From NCBI GenBank assembly GCA_900549885.1, contig URQA01000040.1, positions 1 to 18,691 on the forward strand: a stretch of DNA of 18,691 nucleotides, in the 5' to 3' direction. A program made the translations under genes and the position numbers. Shown here in pieces: positions 1-7,785 of the stretch; position 1 is the stretch's first letter; each line of letters starts with the position of its first letter. The notes beneath the pieces are model-generated. The model saw only the letters and a program-made list of their open reading frames with translations. It had not been told where the DNA came from and searched no databases. The stretch is from an uncultured Eubacteriales bacterium. GTDB taxonomy: Bacteria > Bacillota > Clostridia > Oscillospirales > Oscillospiraceae.

Positions 1-275
1 CCGCCGATGCCGGACAGGCCCACGGCCAAGGCGGCGGCGATGTACTTCAGGCCCTCGGCCATACCGCTGGAAGCTGCGGCGGCTGTCTCAGGAGCAGCGG
101 CGGAAGCGGCCCCGCCAAAGCCGCACACGGCGGTGATGAGAAACAGGCCGCAGAACATGGCGATATTGCCCATCAGAGCATGGCGGGCGGAGGCGCCGGT
201 GAGTCGGCGCACCGCAATGGTGACCAAGGGCAGAAATACCAGGAGAGAACCAAGGATAAACAGCACGATTTTCAT
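1..275 (-). CDS. ntpK: V-type ATP synthase subunit K (membrane rotor proteolipid), 3' end cut off by window edge
   Basis: This is the ion-carrying rotor-ring subunit of a V/A-type ATPase, which works in the membrane with subunit I. Only the first 91 codons are visible. They start MKIVLFILGSLLVFLPL, a hydrophobic helix, followed by an Arg-rich turn, a second helix (around ALMGNIAMFCGLFLITA), an Ala-rich loop, and the start of a third helix reading AEGLKYIAAALAVGLSGIG. That last stretch is typical of clostridial K subunits. The start is an ATG preceded by GGAGG at 285-289 with 9 nt spacing. It lies 24 bp downstream of the subunit I stop codon, so it is co-transcribed. The ion-binding glutamate of the later helix is outside the window, so Na+ versus H+ specificity cannot be judged. 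Family assignment rests on the motif and on operon position. Confidence 0.88.
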   Translation of the reverse strand, partial: MKIVLFILGSLLVFLPLVTIAVRRLTGASARHALMGNIAMFCGLFLITAVCGFGGAASAAAPETAAAASSGMAEGLKYIAAALAVGLSGIG

Positions 276-299
276 ACAGAATGACCTCCAATTCTACAT

Positions 300-2204
300 T
301 TACACACTTTTGGCGGAATAGTCAATGACCTTGGGGCTATATTCTCGGCCGGAGGACTCGTAGAACCGGCCGAACAGCTCATAAAATTCCAGACGGAGTA
401 CCTGGATGCCCACCAACAAGCCCTCAAAGCCCATGACAAACAGATTGCCCAGCACCAGCACAATGGGATTCAGGTTGGCTCCGGCCATGGTCCGGATGAC
501 CAGCATCAGGGACACATGGGTGATGGCGTAGGCCCCTACCCGCAGGAAGGACAGAGTGTTGGTCAGGAAGGACAGCAGCGTCTCAAACAGCTCAAAGAAC
601 CCGGACACCAGCAGGCCGCCCACTGACTCCGGCTTCCAATGGGGGTCTCCCGCGGCCAGCTTGGACAGCGGCTCCCGCAGGAGGATGAGCACCAAGGGCA
701 GCACCAGCACCGGCAGCACATACCACACCCGGAACAGGCTGAAGCCAGTGGCCAGGGTGACCACCGCAGCGATGATCAGGCCCAAGTAGAACACCATACC
801 CGCCGCCCCGTTTGGGCCGAAGAAGATCTTGTCGAAATCCCGCTGGCGCACGCCATTGATGATATTGACCACCATCACAAAGGCCAGCATCACCACGCCC
901 ATGGCCAGAGAGGCCACCAGCAGCAGCACCACGTTATTCCCCTCCAGAATCTTGAAGCCGGGGAGGATATCCTCAAAGCCGAATACCGAGCCATATACAA
1001 AACCGAATACCGTGGACGCCACACCGCAGCAGGCGATGATCTTCCCCAGCCACATTTTCTTGAACCGGGCCAAGGCCAGACCGATGACAAACAACCCGAT
1101 TCCTTGCCCCACATCGCCAAACATGATGCCGAAGAACAGGCAGTAGGTGATGGCCATGAACAGCGACGGGTCGATCTCATCATAGCCGGGCAGTCCGTAC
1201 ATCTTCAAAAATGGCTCAAAAATCCGGGCCAGCACTCCGTTTTTCAGCTTGGTGGGCGGCTTGGCGGGAAGCTCCTCTCCCGGGTCGTCCGTCACCACAG
1301 ACAGGTCCGGGAACTCTCGGAACCGCTCCGCCAGAGCAGGCAGGTCCTGCTCTGGCACCCATCCCAGCAGGTAGAATGTACTCTTGGACTGGGCCGCATA
1401 CCGGCGCAGATCACACACCTGCTCCCGGCAGCGCAGCCAAGAGCGCACGGCCAGCAGTTGACCGCTCTCCTGTTGGGCCAGTTGACTGATCTCCCGCTCC
1501 AGATTACCGACCTTCTTCTCGTCATCCTCCGCCTCGTGACGCAGCATATCAATGGCCTGGTCGGCGGTCCCCGCCGCATCGGGCTCCAGCTCCAGGCGGA
1601 CGAAATGCAGAGAGTTGAACAGAGTGTCTACCTTTTCCTTATCCTGACGGGTGGTGAAATAGAATCCGTAAATCAATTCTTCCTCCGTCCTTGTGGGGAA
1701 GAAGAACAGATCCTCCCGGCCATTGAGCGCATCCTGAAAGTTATCATAGGTCTCCCGCGGCAGATAGCCATACCGGAAGCGGAGAAAGTCCATCTGCTTG
1801 AGCTGAGCCAGGTCTAAATCCAGGCCTGAGAGCTTTTCCAGCTGTTCTCGTTCCGAGGTGTCGTTGGCAATCTCCTGGCGCAAGTCCGCAATCCGGCGTT
1901 CTAGACTACCAAGCGTACTGTCCAGCCCGTCCAGGTACTCCTTTGCCTGGTCCAAGGTCAGCTCTCCCTGCACCGGGCGGTATTCCGCCTCCAACTTCAG
2001 CCGGTCCAGCAGACCGTCCGCCTGCCGCAGAGGCGCAGTATATTGGTTGCTGCCCGCTAATGGCCGCAGGTGCCGCACCTGCCGCATCACCTGCTGGGCG
2101 TTTTCTGGGTGGAACTGTTGGTCAATAACACAGCGCAGCGCCACCTGGTCAAACTGTTCCACCGGCGCGGCCAGCGTTACGAATTTCATCCGTTGCACTG
2201 CCAA
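300..2204 (-). CDS. ntpI: V-type ATP synthase subunit I (stator a-subunit)
   Basis: This is the stator subunit that forms the ion half-channels against the K ring and anchors the peripheral stalk. The protein is 634 aa, the usual size. Residues 1-330 are a cytoplasmic, coiled-coil-rich arm. Residues 333-370 carry the family hallmark PFLKMYGLPGYDEIDPSLF followed by FGIMFGDVGQG. Several membrane helices follow to about 605. LSFLRVGAYA places Arg555 where the essential channel arginine is expected. The start chosen is a TTG at 2204 giving MAVQRMKF. It has an AAGGGGGA Shine-Dalgarno at good distance, and related proteins commonly begin MA-x-x-x-M. The alternative is the ATG at 2189 (MKFVT), which overlaps the stop of an upstream 35-codon frame by ATGA but has no clear Shine-Dalgarno of its own. 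Confidence 0.95.
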   Translation of the reverse strand: MAVQRMKFVTLAAPVEQFDQVALRCVIDQQFHPENAQQVMRQVRHLRPLAGSNQYTAPLRQADGLLDRLKLEAEYRPVQGELTLDQAKEYLDGLDSTLGSLERRIADLRQEIANDTSEREQLEKLSGLDLDLAQLKQMDFLRFRYGYLPRETYDNFQDALNGREDLFFFPTRTEEELIYGFYFTTRQDKEKVDTLFNSLHFVRLELEPDAAGTADQAIDMLRHEAEDDEKKVGNLEREISQLAQQESGQLLAVRSWLRCREQVCDLRRYAAQSKSTFYLLGWVPEQDLPALAERFREFPDLSVVTDDPGEELPAKPPTKLKNGVLARIFEPFLKMYGLPGYDEIDPSLFMAITYCLFFGIMFGDVGQGIGLFVIGLALARFKKMWLGKIIACCGVASTVFGFVYGSVFGFEDILPGFKILEGNNVVLLLVASLAMGVVMLAFVMVVNIINGVRQRDFDKIFFGPNGAAGMVFYLGLIIAAVVTLATGFSLFRVWYVLPVLVLPLVLILLREPLSKLAAGDPHWKPESVGGLLVSGFFELFETLLSFLTNTLSFLRVGAYAITHVSLMLVIRTMAGANLNPIVLVLGNLFVMGFEGLLVGIQVLRLEFYELFGRFYESSGREYSPKVIDYSAKSV

Positions 2205-2293
2205 TGGTGGGGTCCCCCTTTCTCTTCTTCACTCGCCGCCGCAGGATGTTCTCCTGTTTTGGTCTCGCTGCCGTTTTTCACCGACTTGCTCAT
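2186..2293 (-). CDS. Candidate 35-aa small ORF between ATPase subunits C and I
   Basis: A short ATG frame fills the 85-bp gap between subunits C and I, in a reading frame different from both. Its ATG overlaps the TGA of subunit C as ATGA (2290-2293). Its TGA overlaps the internal ATG of subunit I as ATGA (2186-2189). The product is hydrophilic, starting MSKSVKNGSETKTGEHP, then an Ala/Glu/Lys-rich middle and ending PHHWQCNG. No family is recognised and no membrane segment or signal peptide is visible. The Shine-Dalgarno is weak (AGG about 5 nt upstream), so translation would depend on coupling to subunit C. The double ATGA arrangement is what makes it worth listing. It may equally be chance in a spacer, since 35 codons are easily open by accident. 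Confidence 0.3.
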   Translation of the reverse strand: MSKSVKNGSETKTGEHPAAASEEEKGGPHHWQCNG

Positions 2294-3324
2294 TGGCCTA
2301 GGATAGCGGCAAAACGGTCGTCGTATTCAGCTTGGTATTTCACCGTCTCAATGACGGTCACCAGTTCTTTCAGCTCCAGCTCCCGCAGGTTCAGGAAGGC
2401 CACGGCGCTGTAGATCGAGGGCTTGCCCAGCATCAGATGCCGCCGGCTCATGCGGAAGAGCATCTCCCGGTAGCGCTGGTCCAAATCCGACAGCTCCACT
2501 CCCTGAAATACCCGGGCATACGGGGTCTCTGCCACCAGGGCCAGCACCCCGTCCACACCATCGGCGGCGCACATGGCGCGCACTTGTTCCCGCTTGAGCT
2601 TGTGATAAAACGGAAACAGGATGGTAAGGAAATTGTCCTCCTGTGGGAAAAAACGTTTCAAGCGCAGAATGTGGGTGATATTGAGCAGGTCGATCTGCAC
2701 CCCCAAGTCGCTTTGGAGGGTCTTGCGGGCATCCCCCGTGTAGCGTTTGGCCATCAGCTTGAACATATGGCTGTAATACACTGACACCAACATGGACTCC
2801 GCCACCGTATAGTTAGGCAGGCCGCCCTCCGCCGGGCGGAGGCTCACCAACGCGTCGTAGTAAATGCTGTTCCGGGCGGCATCCAACAGGCCGTCGTAAT
2901 CCGTACACAAGGGCAGCGCCTTTGCGTCGGTCTTGGAGTGCAGGATAAACCGGGTGGGCAGCGGCTCTACCTCTTTGATCCGGCCCGCCTGCAGACGGGT
3001 GAGCGTAAACAAAATCCCATCCAGCTCCGAGCGGATGATCGGGAAATCCATTAACGCCTGGTCCTCCCTTGGAATAAAGGCGGCTAGGCGCATATATTCC
3101 TCCCGCACCTGCTCCCGGAGGGACGCCTCCAGCCGGGCGCGCCCAAACTTTCCCGTCTCATCCAGCCGGGCCACCGCCGGACCCCAGACCGGGTGCTGGC
3201 GCAGATCCGCATAGATCTCGCTCACCGAAGCCATCCGGGCCAGCCGGACATAGTCGGCATATCTCAGGCGCTTGCCATACATCGCTTTGACCTTGGTGGC
3301 CAGGGCCTCATATCCGGCGCTCAC
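2290..3324 (-). CDS. ntpC: V-type ATP synthase subunit C (central axle-to-rotor adaptor)
   Basis: Subunit C (equivalent to subunit d in other nomenclatures) couples the central axle to the K ring. The 344-aa length fits the family. The sequence is mostly helical and hydrophilic with no membrane segment. The N-terminus (SAGYEALATKVKAMYGKRL, then ADYVRLARMASVSEIYADL) and the C-terminal stretch YSAVAFLNLRELELKELVTVIE are recognisable. The start is GTG, overlapping the TGA of the upstream subunit as GTGA, with GGGGA about 8 nt before it. This suggests translational coupling. It sits in an H-C-I-K order, a common clostridial arrangement, with the catalytic subunits expected beyond the window. Confidence 0.93.
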   Translation of the reverse strand: MSAGYEALATKVKAMYGKRLRYADYVRLARMASVSEIYADLRQHPVWGPAVARLDETGKFGRARLEASLREQVREEYMRLAAFIPREDQALMDFPIIRSELDGILFTLTRLQAGRIKEVEPLPTRFILHSKTDAKALPLCTDYDGLLDAARNSIYYDALVSLRPAEGGLPNYTVAESMLVSVYYSHMFKLMAKRYTGDARKTLQSDLGVQIDLLNITHILRLKRFFPQEDNFLTILFPFYHKLKREQVRAMCAADGVDGVLALVAETPYARVFQGVELSDLDQRYREMLFRMSRRHLMLGKPSIYSAVAFLNLRELELKELVTVIETVKYQAEYDDRFAAILGQ

Positions 3325-3644
3325 GGCGTCATCCCCACCGCCTGGCGGAACAGGGTGTCCACCCAGTTGTCACCGTACCGGCTATACGCCCGCTCCAGCT
3401 TGGCGCGCGCGTCGGCAAAGCGGGCGTCCTGAGCGGCCAGAGCGTTGGCCTTTTCCTGCTCGATTTCCTGGCGTAGCTGCTCCAGCCGCTGGTCTGCCCG
3501 CGCCAGGTAATCGGCCTTGATCCTGGCCTCTTCCTGTTTCAAGCTTTCCTCCATATGCGCCTGCTTTTCATGGGCCTCCCGGGTAATCTCCCGAGCGGTC
3601 TGCTCCGCCTCCAAAATGCGGTTAATCAGCGCCTCGTACTCCAT
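3321..3644 (-). CDS. V-type ATP synthase small stalk subunit (H/G-like), first gene of the operon
   Basis: This 107-aa protein is almost entirely charged helix: MEYEALINRILEAEQTAR, then repeated Glu/Lys/Arg/Gln heptads through about residue 90. That is the pattern of the peripheral-stalk coiled-coil subunit called AhaH, NtpF or G in different species, which pairs with subunit E to hold the catalytic head. The frame is open further upstream, but the start at 3644 is preferred. It has a strong AGGAGG (3652-3657) at 7 nt spacing, and the upstream extension is not coiled-coil-like. It overlaps subunit C by 4 nt. No alternative role is apparent, though low-complexity coiled coils are hard to assign by sequence alone. 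Confidence 0.82.
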   Translation of the reverse strand: MEYEALINRILEAEQTAREITREAHEKQAHMEESLKQEEARIKADYLARADQRLEQLRQEIEQEKANALAAQDARFADARAKLERAYSRYGDNWVDTLFRQAVGMTP

Positions 3645-3823
3645 AATATACCCTCCTCTTGCGGTGATGGGAAATCCAGGATCCCATGCGGCAGCCGGAA
3701 AACAGGCCGCCGCGGCAGAGACCCTTGGGGAATACCACAGTCCAGTCAGGCCGTTGCCGGCCAAAGAACACACAGTGACTTTTCGTCCGTCAAGCCTGTG
3801 CCTTCATGCTGTCAAATCACAGC
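3645..3823 (-). promoter_or_regulatory. Hairpin-rich 5' leader of the V-type ATPase operon
   Basis: No gene is seen in 3645-4031. On the minus strand, upstream of the stalk-subunit start, five hairpins follow one another. They are: 3808-3823 (GCTGT/ACAGC); 3771-3800 (CACAG/CTGTG enclosing TGAC/GTCA); 3749-3762 (GGCCG-GCAA-CGGCC, a five-pair stem closed by a GNRA-type tetraloop); 3688-3713 (GCGGCGGCC/GGCTGCCGC, nine pairs with one G-U); and 3667-3687 (ATGGGA/TCCCAT). The last ends about 9 nt before the AGGAGG. No T-run follows any stem, so control of translation or RNA stability is more likely than termination. TTGACA and TTGACG elements lie on this strand near 3793-3813, but no convincing -10 follows, so the start of transcription is unknown. 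I do not recognise a named riboswitch. Bases 3824-4031 show nothing else I can support. Confidence 0.45.
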
Positions 3824-4031
3824 GAAAGCGGCGTAGGCAACAGCGGCGAACGGCCCATGCCTTTCCAGCAGGGTTTCGCGCGGCAAGTCATACTGTTATC
3901 TTAACGATATACGCAGACGTATTTTATCACTCCACCTTCTGAAAAGCTACCGCATTTTTCACAAAGATTGCCCTGTATTCCTGGCAAGGCATTATGAATT
4001 TCGAGGGAATCTTCTACATCTGGAAAAAAGA

Positions 4032-4060
4032 TTGCCTTTTACCCCGCTAAAGTGTATAAT
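4032..4060 (+). promoter_or_regulatory. Sigma-A promoter of the lrp/aminotransferase operon
   Basis: TTGCCT at 4032-4037 and a perfect TATAAT at 4055-4060 are separated by exactly 17 nt. Transcription would start near 4067, giving a leader of about 42 nt to the lrp ATG. As Lrp/AsnC regulators often control their own operon, an operator may overlap this site, but no clear palindrome is visible. Confidence 0.8.
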
Positions 4061-4108
4061 GAATATGTTCTACCCACGCTCCCAGCCAATCAGTAAGGAG
4101 GAGATTTC

Positions 4109-4588
4109 ATGAAAAAGCTGTTACAGCTGCTGGAAGACGATTGTACCCTGACCCATGCCCAACTGGCATCCCTGGCAAATATGCCCGAGGCAGATGTGGC
4201 AGCGGCAATCAAGAAATACGAGGAGGACAAGGTAATCCTGGGCTACAAGGCCATCGTAGACTGGGACCGAACTGACCGGGAGTCCGTCACCGCCCTCATA
4301 GAGGTCAAGGTCACTCCCCAGCGGGGCGAGGGCTTTGACCGGGTGGCCGAGCGCATCTACCAGTATGACGAGGTGGAGTCCGTCTATCTCATGAGCGGCG
4401 CCTTCGACCTGACGGTCATCATCTCGGGCCGTACGCTGAAAGAGGTGGCCCAGTTCGTGGGCCAGCGTCTGGCTCCCCTGGAGGATGTCACAGGCACCGC
4501 CACCCACTTTATCTTGAAAAAATACAAAGAAAAGCACCTCATTTTTGAAAAGCGTGAGGAGCAGGAAAGGGAGTACATCTTCGTATGA
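4109..4588 (+). CDS. Lrp/AsnC-family transcriptional regulator
   Basis: This 159-aa protein is a feast/famine regulator that senses amino acids. Residues 1-60 form the AsnC-type helix-turn-helix (LTHAQLASLANMPEADVAAA, then KYEEDKVILGYKAIVDW). Residues 62-145 form the ligand-binding, oligomerising alpha/beta domain, with VTALIEVKVTP, VESVYLMSGAFDLTVIISG and FVGQRLAPLEDV. The start is supported by AAGGAGGAG at 4095-4103. The gene ends in an ATGA overlap with the aminotransferase, so the two are translationally coupled. A regulator paired this way usually controls its partner gene and responds to a substrate or product of that enzyme. Which amino acid is sensed cannot be read from the sequence. 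Confidence 0.94.
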   Translation: MKKLLQLLEDDCTLTHAQLASLANMPEADVAAAIKKYEEDKVILGYKAIVDWDRTDRESVTALIEVKVTPQRGEGFDRVAERIYQYDEVESVYLMSGAFDLTVIISGRTLKEVAQFVGQRLAPLEDVTGTATHFILKKYKEKHLIFEKREEQEREYIFV

Positions 4589-5778
4589 ATTATGAACAGA
4601 TCCTGTCTCGGCGGATCCAGGATGTGAAGCCCTCCGGCATCCGCCGCTTTTTCGATATTTTGGAGGAGATGAAGGACGCCATCTCCTTGGGCATCGGGGA
4701 GCCTGATTTCCCCACTCCCTGGCACATCCGTGATGCGGGCATCTACTCGCTGGAGAAAGGCTTCACCAAATACACCAGCAACGCGGGCCTTGCCGAGCTG
4801 CGCCGGGAGATTGCCAGCTATCTGGCCCGCCGCTTCGGCCTGCACTACCACTTCGCCGACCAGATCCTGGTCACCGTAGGGGGCAGCGAGGGCATCGATC
4901 TGGCGATCCGCTGTCTGGTCAACCCCGGGGATGAGGTCATCGTCCCCGTTCCTTCCTTTGTGTGCTACGGACCCCTGGTGGAGATGGCCGGCGGCACGCC
5001 CGTCTATCTGGAGATGAAGGCGGAGAATGAGTTCCGCCTCACCGCCGACGAGCTGAGAAGCGCCATCACCGACAAAACCAAAGCCCTGGTGCTCCCCTTC
5101 CCCTCCAACCCCACGGGAGGCATTATGGAGAGGGCCGATCTGGAGGCTCTGGCAGAAGTGCTCCGGGGCACCGATATTATGGTCATCTCCGACGAGATTT
5201 ACGCCGAGCTGACCTACGGCGGACAGCGCCATGTGTCCATGGCCAACCTGCCCGACATGTACGAGCGCACCATCGTGGTCAACGGCTTTTCTAAGGCCTA
5301 TTCCATGACTGGTTGGCGTCTGGGTTATTTGGCCGGCCCCGCCCCGGTCATCGGCCAGATGACCAAGCTCCACCAGTTCGGTATCATGTCTGCCCCCACC
5401 ACCAGCCAGTATGCCGCCATCGAGGCCATGCGCAACGGCGACCACGACATTGAGAAGATGCGGGACGAGTACGACGGCCGCCGCCGCTATCTGGTGGAAG
5501 GCCTGCGGCGCATCGGCCTGGAGTGCTTTGAGCCCAAGGGCGCTTTCTACGTATTTCCTTGCATCAGATCCAGCGGCCTGTCCTCCGATGAGTTCTGTGA
5601 ACGGTTCCTGTTGGAAGAGAAGGTCGCTGTCATCTCCGGCACTGCCTTCGGCCCCGGCGGGGAGGGCTTCGTGCGCTGCTGCTACGCCGCCTCCATGAAG
5701 GATCTGGCCGAGGCCCTGACCCGGATGGACAACTTCCTGACTAACCTGCGGAAGAAGCAGGCCAGAGGCGAACTGTAA
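4585..5778 (+). CDS. PLP-dependent class I/II aminotransferase
   Basis: This 397-aa fold-type I aminotransferase moves an amino group between an amino acid and a 2-oxo acid in the cytoplasm. Visible landmarks are the N-terminal substrate loop LGIGEPDFPTP (35-45), SNPTG (Asn175), SDEIY (Asp203, pairs with the PLP ring), GFSKAYSMTGWRLGY with the Schiff-base Lys237, and FVR with Arg364, which would bind the substrate carboxylate. All key residues are present and the length is normal. It resembles the AspC/PatA group of Firmicutes, which includes aspartate, aromatic and N-acetyl-diaminopimelate-type enzymes, so the substrate stays open. The ATG overlaps the lrp stop. The downstream phosphoserine phosphatase gives weak context for a serine or aspartate-family role. 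Confidence 0.94.
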   Translation: MNYEQILSRRIQDVKPSGIRRFFDILEEMKDAISLGIGEPDFPTPWHIRDAGIYSLEKGFTKYTSNAGLAELRREIASYLARRFGLHYHFADQILVTVGGSEGIDLAIRCLVNPGDEVIVPVPSFVCYGPLVEMAGGTPVYLEMKAENEFRLTADELRSAITDKTKALVLPFPSNPTGGIMERADLEALAEVLRGTDIMVISDEIYAELTYGGQRHVSMANLPDMYERTIVVNGFSKAYSMTGWRLGYLAGPAPVIGQMTKLHQFGIMSAPTTSQYAAIEAMRNGDHDIEKMRDEYDGRRRYLVEGLRRIGLECFEPKGAFYVFPCIRSSGLSSDEFCERFLLEEKVAVISGTAFGPGGEGFVRCCYAASMKDLAEALTRMDNFLTNLRKKQARGEL

Positions 5779-5834
5779 CTGCCTGCTCTAAATTTCCCGT
5801 CCCCATCATAAATAAAACCGAGAGGGAGAACGCT

Positions 5835-6437
5835 ATGTATATCACCTGTCTGGATATGGAGGGTGTGCTGGTTCCGGAGATCTGGATCGCTTTTGCCCAG
5901 GCCAGCGGCATCCCAGAACTGCGCCGCACCACCCGGGATGAGCCGGACTACGACAAGCTCATGCGCTACCGGCTGGACATCCTCCGGGAGCACGGCCTGG
6001 GCCTGAAGGAGATCCAGGCGGTCATCGCCGGCATCGATCCATTGCCCGGAGCCAAGGAGTTTCTGGATGCGCTGCGCCGGGAGACTCAGGCCATCATCCT
6101 CAGCGACACCTTCGAGCAGTTCGCCAAGCCCTTGATGGAAAAGCTGGGCTGGCCCACCATTTTCTGCAACACCCTGGAGGTAGCCCCAGACGGAACCATC
6201 TCCGGCTACCGGATGCGCTGCCCCCAGTCTAAGCTCACCACGGTGAGGGCCCTGCAATCTATGGGCTACGACACCATCGCCGCCGGGGACAGCTACAACG
6301 ATCTGGCCATGATCCAGGCCAGTAAGGCGGGCTTTTTGTTCAAGAGCACCGACCAGATCAAGGCCGACCATCCGGAAGTGCCCGCCTACGAGGAGTTCAA
6401 CGACCTGCTTGCCGCCATCCGGCGGGCCATGACCTAA
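5835..6437 (+). CDS. thrH: ThrH: phosphoserine phosphatase / homoserine phosphotransferase
   Basis: This 200-aa HAD-superfamily enzyme closely resembles ThrH of Pseudomonas. That enzyme dephosphorylates phosphoserine and can transfer the phosphate to homoserine. HAD motifs are intact: motif I CLDMEG (nucleophile Asp7, Glu9), motif II ILSDTF (Ser90), motif III PQSK (Lys133) and motif IV GDSYND (Asp152, Asp156). The start of the mature fold (LEGVLVPEIWIAFA-like) matches ThrH better than SerB, and there is no SerB-type regulatory extension. The ATG follows GAGAGGGAG at normal spacing. It is 56 bp after the aminotransferase with no terminator between, so it is likely in the same transcript. It may supply the last step of serine synthesis in this organism. 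Confidence 0.92.
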   Translation: MYITCLDMEGVLVPEIWIAFAQASGIPELRRTTRDEPDYDKLMRYRLDILREHGLGLKEIQAVIAGIDPLPGAKEFLDALRRETQAIILSDTFEQFAKPLMEKLGWPTIFCNTLEVAPDGTISGYRMRCPQSKLTTVRALQSMGYDTIAAGDSYNDLAMIQASKAGFLFKSTDQIKADHPEVPAYEEFNDLLAAIRRAMT

Positions 6438-6504
6438 ATTTGCCCAAGGACTGCGTCCCTGAAACGAGTCAAGGGCAGCCGCCCTTGTCAAAGGAGTTTT
6501 CCTT

Positions 6505-7785
6505 ATGGAACACGATTTTTCCCACCTTCCCTTCCGCCCGGCGGACATCCTGCTGCCCCAGAACTGCGACCTGTCCCTGTGGTCAGTGGTGGCCTGCGAC
6601 CAGTACACCTCCCAGCCCGAATATTGGCAGCGGGTGGAGGAACGGGTGGGCCGCGCCCCCTCCGCCCTGCGGCTCATCCTGCCGGAGAGCAGTCTGGACG
6701 GTCCTCACGTGGAGACAGACATCATGGATGTGAACAACACCATGACCCACTACCTCCGGGAGGATCGCTTCGCCCTGCTGCCCCATGCCATGGTCTATGT
6801 GGAACGCACCTTGGACAACGGCAGGGTCCGCCGGGGGCTTGTGGGCATGGTGGATCTGGAGCAGTATGACTACGAGCCCGGCTCCCCCGCCCCCGTCCGG
6901 GCCACGGAAGGAGTGGTACTGTCCCGCATCCCACCCCGGGTTGCAGTGCGGAAGAACGCCCCCATCGAGCTGCCCCATGTCATGTTGCTGTGCGACGATC
7001 CCGGCCGCACCCTCATCGAGCCCCTGGCTGGGCAGAGGGAGCAGATGGAGCCGCTGTATGACTTCGACCTAATGGAACGGGGCGGCCATATCGCCGGTTG
7101 GAAACTCTCCGATGGACAACTCGGCCAGGTGGCCGCAGCCATGTCCGCCCTGGCCAACCCGGACGCCTTCCACGCCCGGTATGGCCCGGACGAGCCGGTG
7201 ATGCTCTTTGCCGTGGGAGATGGCAACCACTCCCTGGCCACTGCCAAGGAGTGCTACGAGCGGCAGAAACGACTGACCGCGCCGGAGCGGTGGGCGGATT
7301 TGCCCGCCCGGTTCGCCCTGTGTGAGCTGGTCAACCTACACGATGATGCCCTTGACTTTGAGCCGATCCACCGGGTGGTGTTTCATACCGATCCCCAAGC
7401 GCTCTTGGATGGGCTGGTCGCCGCCTATCCCGGTGCCCGCCTGGGCAAAGGGGAAGGTCATCTCATCCAGTTTATCCACGCCGACGGGGCTGGCTGGATC
7501 ACCCTGCCCTTCTCTGCCGACCCGCTGCCTGTGGGGGCGCTCCAGCTGTTTTTGGATCACTACCTCTCCCATAACCCCGGCCGGGTGGACTACATCCACG
7601 GGGACAGTGTGGCCCGGGATCTGGGGATGCGGCCGGAGAACATCGCTTTCCTTCTGCCCGGTCTGGAGAAAAACCAGCTGTTCCCCGCAGTTATCCGCCG
7701 AGGGGCGCTTCCCCGCAAGACCTTCTCCATGGGCCACGCCCATGACAAGCGCTTCTATCTCGAGGCCCGCAAAATCAGAGACTAA
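6505..7785 (+). CDS. DUF1015 family protein
   Basis: This 426-aa protein is recognised as DUF1015 by its overall length, the N-terminal FRPADILLPQ segment, the central GDGNHSLATAKECYE motif (about 235-249) and the C-terminal PENIAFLLPGLEKNQLF. The biochemical role is not established. From general knowledge, members often sit beside serA and serC genes, which fits the ThrH gene just upstream here. No signal peptide or membrane helix is seen, so it is cytoplasmic. The start has AAGGAG at 6491-6496 with 8 nt spacing. A small hairpin (CAAGGGC-AGCC-GCCCTTG, 6470-6487) lies just before that Shine-Dalgarno and could tune expression within the operon. A weak A/T-rich stem at 7793-7808 after the stop is the only terminator candidate. 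Confidence 0.88.
   Translation: MEHDFSHLPFRPADILLPQNCDLSLWSVVACDQYTSQPEYWQRVEERVGRAPSALRLILPESSLDGPHVETDIMDVNNTMTHYLREDRFALLPHAMVYVERTLDNGRVRRGLVGMVDLEQYDYEPGSPAPVRATEGVVLSRIPPRVAVRKNAPIELPHVMLLCDDPGRTLIEPLAGQREQMEPLYDFDLMERGGHIAGWKLSDGQLGQVAAAMSALANPDAFHARYGPDEPVMLFAVGDGNHSLATAKECYERQKRLTAPERWADLPARFALCELVNLHDDALDFEPIHRVVFHTDPQALLDGLVAAYPGARLGKGEGHLIQFIHADGAGWITLPFSADPLPVGALQLFLDHYLSHNPGRVDYIHGDSVARDLGMRPENIAFLLPGLEKNQLFPAVIRRGALPRKTFSMGHAHDKRFYLEARKIRD

Noticed and set aside
639..1817. 392-codon plus-strand open frame opposite ATPase subunit I
   Set aside because: It is rich in His and Gln with no family resemblance, typical of the complementary strand of a GC-rich gene. Subunit I is unmistakable on the minus strand.
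3661..3765. Cobalamin-riboswitch-like fragments on the plus strand (GGGAAATCC, AGTCAGG)
   Set aside because: The order and spacing do not fit, the conserved ACTG core is missing, and the plus strand here is antisense to the ATPase leader with the lrp promoter located later, at 4032.
4384..5445. 353-codon minus-strand frame opposite lrp and the aminotransferase
   Set aside because: It spans two well-supported genes in antisense, is dominated by Gly/His/Asp/Val, and has no recognisable domain.
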